Source: Cedecea sp000277545
GTDB taxonomy: Bacteria > Pseudomonadota > Gammaproteobacteria > Enterobacterales > Enterobacteriaceae
Strand: one strand, 5' to 3'
DNA: 64,000 nucleotides
NCBI GenBank assembly: GCA_050847315.1
Contig: CP193791.1
The notes under the pieces are model-generated. The model saw nothing but the letters and a program-made list of their open reading frames with translations. It searched no databases and was not told where the DNA came from. The position numbers were made by a program, and so were the translations under genes. This document shows, one piece after another, positions 59,491 to 64,000 of the stretch; positions within the stretch are counted from its first letter, which is position 1; each line of letters opens with the position of its first letter.

Positions 59491-59898
59491 CTATTTCCTT
59501 TGAACCAGTGGCAAAAGCTTAACCAAGGCACTCAGCGCCCCATCGAAGCCAAAGACTTCATAATCCCCATTCTCTTTAAACCTAATGCTGGACGAAAGAG
59601 ACTCTTGATACTTATCGCACAAGGCGCGGATCGCTTTTCTGTCCTTTGCATAAGATACGTCTACCAGTGAGTCAAAGTCCTTATCTGAAATTTCAATGTA
59701 AGAACCAGAAGGATAGATATTTTGCTCCAAATGCCTTTGGTGCTCCAGCAACTTATGCCTGATATCGTCAGCAATAGCGTTAAATTCCTTGCGACGCTCG
59801 CCTAAAATTGCGTACCTGTAGCTTATAAATCCACTTGCAGGAACTGCAATAAATGATACCGTTGTTGCTATAATTGAAAGAACCCTGTCAATCGTCAT
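59491..59898 (-). CDS. Membrane-anchored prophage protein, unknown (possible exclusion gene)
   Basis: 135 residues. One N-terminal span (about 5-29, VLSIIATTVSFIAVPASGFISYRYAIL) followed by a charged soluble part rich in helices (GERRKEFNAIADDIRHKLLEHQRHLE) and ending LVKLLPLVQRK. No family recognised. It lies just downstream of cI on the same strand, ending in its own terminator, so it is expressed in the lysogen from the repressor transcript or near it, like lambda rexAB. A role in superinfection exclusion or host benefit is inferred from position only. Confidence 0.7.
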   Translation of the reverse strand: MTIDRVLSIIATTVSFIAVPASGFISYRYAILGERRKEFNAIADDIRHKLLEHQRHLEQNIYPSGSYIEISDKDFDSLVDVSYAKDRKAIRALCDKYQESLSSSIRFKENGDYEVFGFDGALSALVKLLPLVQRK

Positions 59899-59909
59899 GA
59901 GGTTTCCGT

Positions 59910-60008
59910 ATGGAGAGCGTAAGTGATTTAACCTGGCTTGCTCTAGGCTTGTCCTTTACAAATCTTGCCGTGATACTCATTCAACTTTGGTTTTTGAGGC
60001 GCATTTAG
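59910..60008 (+). CDS. Possible 32-residue membrane peptide antisense to the cI operon
   Basis: ATG 59910 after GAGG (seven-base spacing) opens MESVSDLTWLALGLSFTNLA then VILIQLWFLRRI and TAG. One membrane span with a basic end, like small toxins or regulators. It is on the strand opposite cI and the membrane-anchored gene. No promoter identified. Low confidence. Confidence 0.3.
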   Translation: MESVSDLTWLALGLSFTNLAVILIQLWFLRRI

Positions 60009-60032
60009 CCCGCCGTCTCGCCAGGCTGTGGG

Positions 60033-60704
60033 CTAGACGTAGCGTGTCACTGAGTGCGTGTAGATCACTCGACCCAATACCTTGAGATACTGCTCGTTCT
60101 CTTCCCTGATCAGCCAGTCTGCATATTTCGGGTTGTCGGAGCGAACTAACAGGCCATCAGCAGTGAACTGCAAGCGCTTGACCATCAGTGAGCCTTTGAA
60201 CTTAAAGACGTAGATGCCGTCACCGTCGAAGTAGTCTTTAGATATATCAACAAAGATATTGTCACCGGTCTCGATTGTTCCTGACATGCTGTCACCGATG
60301 ACGGTGATCACCCGCATGCTCTCAGCTGGGCGGTGGCCAAATATCTCCATGGCTTTGTCGTTTTCATAGATGATGCTGGAGATGGTCTCATCCACTTCAT
60401 TGAACACCGTCACACCATTTCCAGCGCTCGCCTTAGCATCCAAAACTACCACGACATAGCTTTTAACTGCGGTATTAACCGTTTTATCGACCGGCTCAAT
60501 ATCCAATTCTTCTTCAGTGAAGAGGTCGGCAACCTTAACGCCCAGGGCTGCAGAAATCTTAACTAGTAACTGCTCGGTAAACCCCTGAACCCCACGCTCA
60601 AGACGAGAGATATTGCCAACATCGCTACCGACAGATGTCGCTAATTCAAGGATTGTCATGTTCTTCGCTTTGCGAAGCTGCCTGATTCTTTTTCCTGTTT
60701 CCAT
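60033..60704 (-). CDS. cI: CI-type prophage repressor, LexA-like
   Basis: 223 residues. N-terminal XRE helix-turn-helix (about 1-60; TILELATSVGSDVGNISRLERG) and a C-terminal S24 autoprotease: cleavage site Ala94-Gly95 (KASAGNG), Ser139 (VIGDSMSG) and Lys176 (LMVKRLQ). It should hold lysogeny by binding OR and OL and be cut after RecA activation. Leftward from the OR region. Confidence 0.93.
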   Translation of the reverse strand: METGKRIRQLRKAKNMTILELATSVGSDVGNISRLERGVQGFTEQLLVKISAALGVKVADLFTEEELDIEPVDKTVNTAVKSYVVVVLDAKASAGNGVTVFNEVDETISSIIYENDKAMEIFGHRPAESMRVITVIGDSMSGTIETGDNIFVDISKDYFDGDGIYVFKFKGSLMVKRLQFTADGLLVRSDNPKYADWLIREENEQYLKVLGRVIYTHSVTRYV

Positions 60705-60723
60705 GCTCTCATTAAATTGTTAT

Positions 60724-60787
60724 TTTGCGTCACACGCAAAGCGCATTGCGCATATTTAAATTGTGTTGTAATATGCGTATTACGCAT
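60724..60787. promoter_or_regulatory. OR operators and PR promoter
   Basis: Three palindromes between cI and cro: TTTGCGT-CAC-ACGCAAA (60724-60740), GCGCA-T-TGCGC (60741-60751), ATGCGTA-T-TACGCAT (60773-60787). Rightward PR is -35 TTGCGC (60746-60751), 17 bases, -10 TAATAT (60769-60774), overlapped by the middle and right sites. PRM for cI must start nearby; its boxes are not clear. Confidence 0.88.
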
Positions 60788-60802
60788 TAAATGGAGGTTT
60801 TT

Positions 60803-61027
60803 ATGGATACGCCATTACGAAAAATGCGAGTAGAGCGCGGTTTGACGCTGGCCGATCTTTCAGTAGCCACCAATATCGATGTTGGAAATCTGAGCCGCAT
60901 CGAAAGGGGTAAGCAACTGACTTCCATCGAGACAGCAGAAAAAATCTCACGTTTCTTTGATGGCACCATCAGTGAGATGCAAATCCTCTACCCGCAACGC
61001 TACATGGCTGCACAAGCAGCAGCCTGA
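60803..61027 (+). CDS. cro: Cro-like repressor
   Basis: 74 residues, essentially one XRE helix-turn-helix (TPLRKMRVERGLTLADLSVATNIDVGNLSRIERGKQ), similar in its recognition segment to the CI protein (VGNISRLERG versus VGNLSRIERG), as expected for two proteins sharing operators. GGAGG precedes ATG 60803. First gene of the PR transcript. Confidence 0.9.
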   Translation: MDTPLRKMRVERGLTLADLSVATNIDVGNLSRIERGKQLTSIETAEKISRFFDGTISEMQILYPQRYMAAQAAA

Positions 61028-61036
61028 TTTACCCCT

Positions 61037-61068
61037 CGCTCTTTACACATCCAGCCCTGAAGAAGGGC
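61037..61068 (+). promoter_or_regulatory. nutR (boxA and boxB)
   Basis: boxA CGCTCTTTACACA (61037-61049) and boxB GCCCTGAAGAAGGGC (61054-61068), very like lambda nutR. Lies just after cro on the PR transcript, giving N-dependent readthrough into cII-O-P. Confidence 0.93.
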
Positions 61069-61149
61069 AGTAATCCAAAAGACTACAAATATATGTGGCG
61101 ACCGCTACGGCTTCGTCACGTAACTAATTAACTAAGGGAAGTATTACAA

Positions 61150-61428
61150 ATGGAAGCTGCAAACACCCGCAAGAAGGCAACCTCAATCAACAGCTCGATA
61201 CTGAACCGCATAGCACTACGCGGACAGAGAAACGTGGCTGATGCATTGGGGATTAACGAGTCTCAAATCAGCCGCTGGAAAGAAACCCTCATCCCAAAGA
61301 TGAGCATGCTTCTGGCTGTTCTGGAGTGGGGCATTGAAGACGATGAGATGGCGGAGTTAACGCGCCGTCTGGCGAGTTATCTGACAAAAGAAAAAGCGCC
61401 GAGCTGCAGCAACAGCATCGACGCCTGA
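61150..61428 (+). CDS. cII: CII transcriptional activator
   Basis: 92 residues, close to lambda CII (INSSILNRIALRGQRNVADALGINESQISRWKETLIPKMSMLLAVLEWGIEDDEMAELTR): HTH at about 26-45 and the tetramerisation helix after it. CII activates PRE for lysogeny; a TTGC-N6-TTGC site lies at its own start. AAGGGAAG lies upstream of the ATG. Confidence 0.93.
   Translation: MEAANTRKKATSINSSILNRIALRGQRNVADALGINESQISRWKETLIPKMSMLLAVLEWGIEDDEMAELTRRLASYLTKEKAPSCSNSIDA
61159..61172 (-). promoter_or_regulatory. CII site of the PRE promoter
   Basis: Leftward-strand TTGC-GGGTGT-TTGC, the exact spacing of CII half-sites (lambda PRE has TTGC-GTTTGT-TTGC at the same place, the start of cII). Leftward transcription from here would read antisense to cro and through cI. 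Confidence 0.85.
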
Positions 61429-61466
61429 TGTATGAAGTTTCACTGGATCAACATACAGGAGTAATT

Positions 61467-62264
61467 ATGAGTTCTCTCTCACTGCATTACAAGTCGAAAG
61501 ACAAAAACGGCACCGGTACCACGGTTAAGAAGACCTTCCTCGTTCCGCTGAATGAAATCTACGTTGAGCCCGGTTTTAACGTCCGCGAAATCGACAAAGT
61601 TCACGCTGAGGAATTCCGCGACGCGTTTATTGAAGGTGAATACGTGCCGCCTCTTGCCGTCCAGGTGACAGAACAGGGCGTAAAAATCATTGACGGCCAC
61701 CACCGTTATCACGGCGCTCTACTGGCAACTGCAGCAGGCCACGAAATCCCACGCCTTGAGTGTAAGGACTTTATCGGCTCCGATGCTGATCGCATTGCCT
61801 TCATGGTGACCAGCAGCCAGGGGAAGCCATTAACCCCACTGGAACGCGCAGCGGCATATCAGCGCCTGAGCAATCAGGGATGGGAAGCTTCTGAGATAGC
61901 CAGGAAGGTGAAGCGCTCTGTTGCAGATGTAGAGCATCACCTGCAGCTACTCACCTGTGGCGATACCCTGATTGAGATGGTTCGCACTGGCGAGGTATCG
62001 GCAACCACTGCTGTGGCTTTGTCGCGTGAGCATGGTTCTCAGGCATCAACGGTAGCCGCCGAGAAGATGACCGAGGCGAAAGCGGCCGGCAAGAAGAAGC
62101 TGACCCGTAATGCGGCAATGCCGAAATTCAGCTCTGCCAAGGCCATGGCGTTCATTCAGGCGATAGCTGATGCAGATACTGAGGTTTCAATCCCGCAACC
62201 GGCTGAAGCTATCCTGGCTGAATATCGCGAGTTTATGAAGAAAGCAGGGTGGGAGGATTCATGA
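61467..62264 (+). CDS. ParB-like protein in the replication region
   Basis: 265 residues with a ParB/sulfiredoxin N-terminal domain: FLVPLNEIYVEPGFNVREID, VPPLAVQVTEQGVKIIDGHHRYHGALLA (GHHR in the position of ParB GERR), then LTPLERAAAYQRLSNQGWEASEIARKVKRSVADVEHHLQLL with a ParB-type HTH. CAGGAG before ATG 61467. It lies between cII and O, where lambda has no gene, and overlaps O by four bases. Likely acts in DNA binding, nicking or replication; unproven. Confidence 0.82.
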   Translation: MSSLSLHYKSKDKNGTGTTVKKTFLVPLNEIYVEPGFNVREIDKVHAEEFRDAFIEGEYVPPLAVQVTEQGVKIIDGHHRYHGALLATAAGHEIPRLECKDFIGSDADRIAFMVTSSQGKPLTPLERAAAYQRLSNQGWEASEIARKVKRSVADVEHHLQLLTCGDTLIEMVRTGEVSATTAVALSREHGSQASTVAAEKMTEAKAAGKKKLTRNAAMPKFSSAKAMAFIQAIADADTEVSIPQPAEAILAEYREFMKKAGWEDS

Positions 62265-63076
62265 ATACAGCAGAGTTAATCAGATTCCCGGGCCCTGAAC
62301 CGGGGCAACAGGAGCGAAGAGTGGCAGACACAGACGATGGCTACACCCGTCTGGCAAACGAGCTACTGGAAGAGCTTATAGGGGCTAACCTGACTCGAAA
62401 TCAGGCCAAGGTAGCCTTTGCAGTTTGCCGGAAAACTTACGGCTTCAACAAGAAAACGGATCGGATTGCTGATAGCCAGATAGGCCAGTTAACGAGGCTG
62501 CCAAGGCAGAAGGTTAACAAGGCTAAAAACGAACTTATCGCCATGAAAGTTCTAATAAAAGATGGGCTGGCAATTGGGCCAAACAAAAACTTGTCTGAGT
62601 GGGAAGTACCGGAGTGTCACCAAGATAGTGTCACTGTCACCAAATCAGTGACAAAAAGTGTCACCAAAACAGTGACAGCCCTGTCACCAAAACAGGGACA
62701 CACAAAAGACACTATTACAAAAGACAAGAAAGACAATATTACCCCCCTTAATCCCCCTGAGGGGAAAGTTAAAAAATTCGACCCATCCGAAATTGATATT
62801 CCAGACTGGCTTAGCAGAGACGCATGGCTTGAGTGGGTTCAGTACCGTAGGCAGAGCAAGAAGCCAATCAAAACGGCCATCACCGTTACCAAAGCCTTCA
62901 ACCTGCTGAAAGAGTGTTTTGACGAAGGCCATGACCCGGCCGAGGTAATCAACACCAGTATCGCAAATGGCTATCAGGGGCTGTTCAAGCCCAAGTACCC
63001 CAGCCGAAGCCAGCCGCCAACTGCCAATCAAACACCTCACTGGAACAGCCCTGAAGGCTGGAAGGACTTCATATGA
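62261..63076 (+). CDS. O: Replication initiator O
   Basis: 271 residues; N-terminal winged-helix type DNA-binding domain (GYTRLANELLEELIGANLTRNQAKVAFAVCRKTYGFNKKTDRIADSQI) as in lambda O. The middle, Ser/Thr/Val-rich part (residues about 119-147) is encoded by the origin iterons, the C-terminal part should bind P. ATGA overlap with the ParB-like gene, GGGAGG before the start. Confidence 0.9.
   Translation: MNTAELIRFPGPEPGQQERRVADTDDGYTRLANELLEELIGANLTRNQAKVAFAVCRKTYGFNKKTDRIADSQIGQLTRLPRQKVNKAKNELIAMKVLIKDGLAIGPNKNLSEWEVPECHQDSVTVTKSVTKSVTKTVTALSPKQGHTKDTITKDKKDNITPLNPPEGKVKKFDPSEIDIPDWLSRDAWLEWVQYRRQSKKPIKTAITVTKAFNLLKECFDEGHDPAEVINTSIANGYQGLFKPKYPSRSQPPTANQTPHWNSPEGWKDFI
62615..62700. repeat. 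Phage replication origin iterons inside O
   Basis: Four copies of a 19-base imperfect palindrome TGTCACCAAAACAGTGACA at 62615, 62635, 62659 and 62682 (starts), steps 20, 24 and 23 bases. An A-rich tract (62701-62745) follows, as the DNA-unwinding element follows lambda ori iterons. Confidence 0.9.
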
Positions 63077-63837
63077 GCCTGCAACTCGTAGAGGCGATTA
63101 ATAACCGCGACGGTGCCGCTATGGCGCGTATGGCTGGCGGTAATTACGAGCCTGACAAAGTTATCACCAGCGAGGCTGAATCGCTGGTTGACTCGCTATT
63201 CCGTCAGCTTAAACAAATCTTCCCGGCTGCAGTCAGTACAAGCCTGAAGAGCGAGGCTGACGAGAAGACCACTAAGCGCCAGTGGATCGCCGCCTTCGCT
63301 GAGAACGGCATTAAAACGCGAGAGCAACTGTCTGCCGGTGTTCGCCATGCGCGAGCAAGTAACTCCGACTTCTGGCCGTCGCCGGGAAAGTTCATCTCCT
63401 GGTGCAAAGACAGCTCGATGGTGCTGGGTGTCACGCTGGAAGACGTCATGTCGGAGTTTCACCGCTACGCTCGCGAGAAGGGCATGCACTCAGGAGGCGC
63501 AGAGCGATTCCCCTGGTCGAAGCCTGTCATGTACTGGATTGTTTGTGACACACGTCGGGCGATGTACCAGCGGCAGCTGAGCGAAAGCGAGGTCGAGAAG
63601 TACGCCAGTAAGCAACTGGAAGAGTGGTCGAAAAAGGTATCGGCAGGTCAGCCAATTCCTGACCCGGTAGCCAGCCTTGAGCAGAAACGAGAAGTCATGC
63701 AGACGGCAAACTTCACCACGAAAGACGATGGGAAGATGCACTACATGCCGAACGCCGCAGTGCTAGGCTCGGTGACGCCTGCCACGTGGCTGTTCGAGGA
63801 ATACAAACGGCGCAAGGCCAACGGTCTGATTAAGTAA
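63073..63837 (+). CDS. P: Replication protein P (helicase loader)
   Basis: 254 residues, lambda P-like: LFRQLKQIFPAAV, RQWIAAFAENGIKTREQLSAGVRHARASNSDFWPSPGKFISWC, FPWSKPVMYWIV. P delivers host DnaB to O at the origin. Overlaps O by four bases. Confidence 0.9.
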   Translation: MSLQLVEAINNRDGAAMARMAGGNYEPDKVITSEAESLVDSLFRQLKQIFPAAVSTSLKSEADEKTTKRQWIAAFAENGIKTREQLSAGVRHARASNSDFWPSPGKFISWCKDSSMVLGVTLEDVMSEFHRYAREKGMHSGGAERFPWSKPVMYWIVCDTRRAMYQRQLSESEVEKYASKQLEEWSKKVSAGQPIPDPVASLEQKREVMQTANFTTKDDGKMHYMPNAAVLGSVTPATWLFEEYKRRKANGLIK

Positions 63838-63849
63838 TCAGGAGGAATC

Positions 63850-64000
63850 ATGAGCAAGAAAATCAGCTTCAACTACCGCATATGGGAATGGTTATCCCGG
63901 AACCCTGACCAGAAGCAGGGAGCCATTGTCGCAGAGTTCGGCATCAACCTGACAACGATAGCATCAGCGCTCGTTAAGCTGCTCTGTCGTGGATGTATCG
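63850..64000 (+). CDS. Start of a small phage gene, cut by the window end
   Basis: ATG 63850 after AGGAGG-type site (CAGGAGGAATC). Reads MSKKISFNYRIWEWLSRNPD, then a helix-turn-helix-like stretch (IVAEFGINLTTIASALVKLL) running off the window. Probably a small DNA-binding protein of the post-P nin-like region. Confidence 0.6.
   Translation, partial: MSKKISFNYRIWEWLSRNPDQKQGAIVAEFGINLTTIASALVKLLCRGCI

Overview
The window is a chromosomal segment of a motile enterobacterium (Enterobacterales, Enterobacteriaceae-like) with the left part of a lambda-like prophage at its right end. Gene order and protein similarity follow the E. coli/Salmonella block uvrY-uvrC-pgsA-glyW-cysT-leuZ ... uspC-flhDC-motAB-cheAW-tar-tap-cheRBYZ-flhBAE-argS-yecM-cutC. 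Genus cannot be fixed from the sequence alone; content (a rhamnogalacturonan uptake/hydrolysis pair, an archaic chaperone-usher pilus) would suit an environmental or plant-associated relative of Enterobacter, Cedecea or Kosakonia.

Layout. 0.2-3.8 kb: uvrY, uvrC, pgsA and three tRNAs. 3.9-17.7 kb: a variable stretch with an alpha/beta hydrolase, a short YecA, FtnA, a NupC-type nucleoside carrier, an MFS exporter plus lipoprotein, YecR, a very short chemoreceptor with its own sigma28 promoter, a complete five-gene peptide-type ABC importer, YecJ and FtnB. 18.4-44.6 kb: uspC and the flagellar/chemotaxis regulon. This block is interrupted twice: between cheW and tar (a dicarboxylate carrier and a four-gene archaic pilus operon) and between cheZ and flhB (an AT-rich, oppositely oriented dGTPase plus nucleotidyltransferase pair). 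44.8-52.2 kb: rhamnogalacturonide transporter and GH105 hydrolase, argS, yecM, a MalY/PatB-type C-S lyase and cutC.

52.2-64 kb: left arm and early region of a lambdoid prophage. From left to right: a PrtN-like regulator next to the boundary, a leftward operon of small genes (methyltransferase, ERF single-strand annealing protein, two DUF551 proteins), antiterminator N with nutL, PL and left operators, an accessory block (AriR-like, zinc-ribbon and membrane-anchored genes), a LexA-type CI repressor, OR/PR, Cro, nutR, CII with PRE, a ParB-like protein, O with four origin iterons, P and the start of a further gene. No integrase is present in the part seen, and the right end lies outside the window.

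Working together: FlhDC (behind a region with a consensus CRP site) should drive the flagellar class 2 genes, and recognisable sigma28 promoters lie before motA (inside flhC), tar and the short chemoreceptor, so all these chemotaxis genes can be co-expressed despite the insertions. The most novel element is the dGTPase/nucleotidyltransferase pair at 38.4-40.7 kb, whose features fit an uncharacterised two-gene antiphage module; this role is inferred, not shown.
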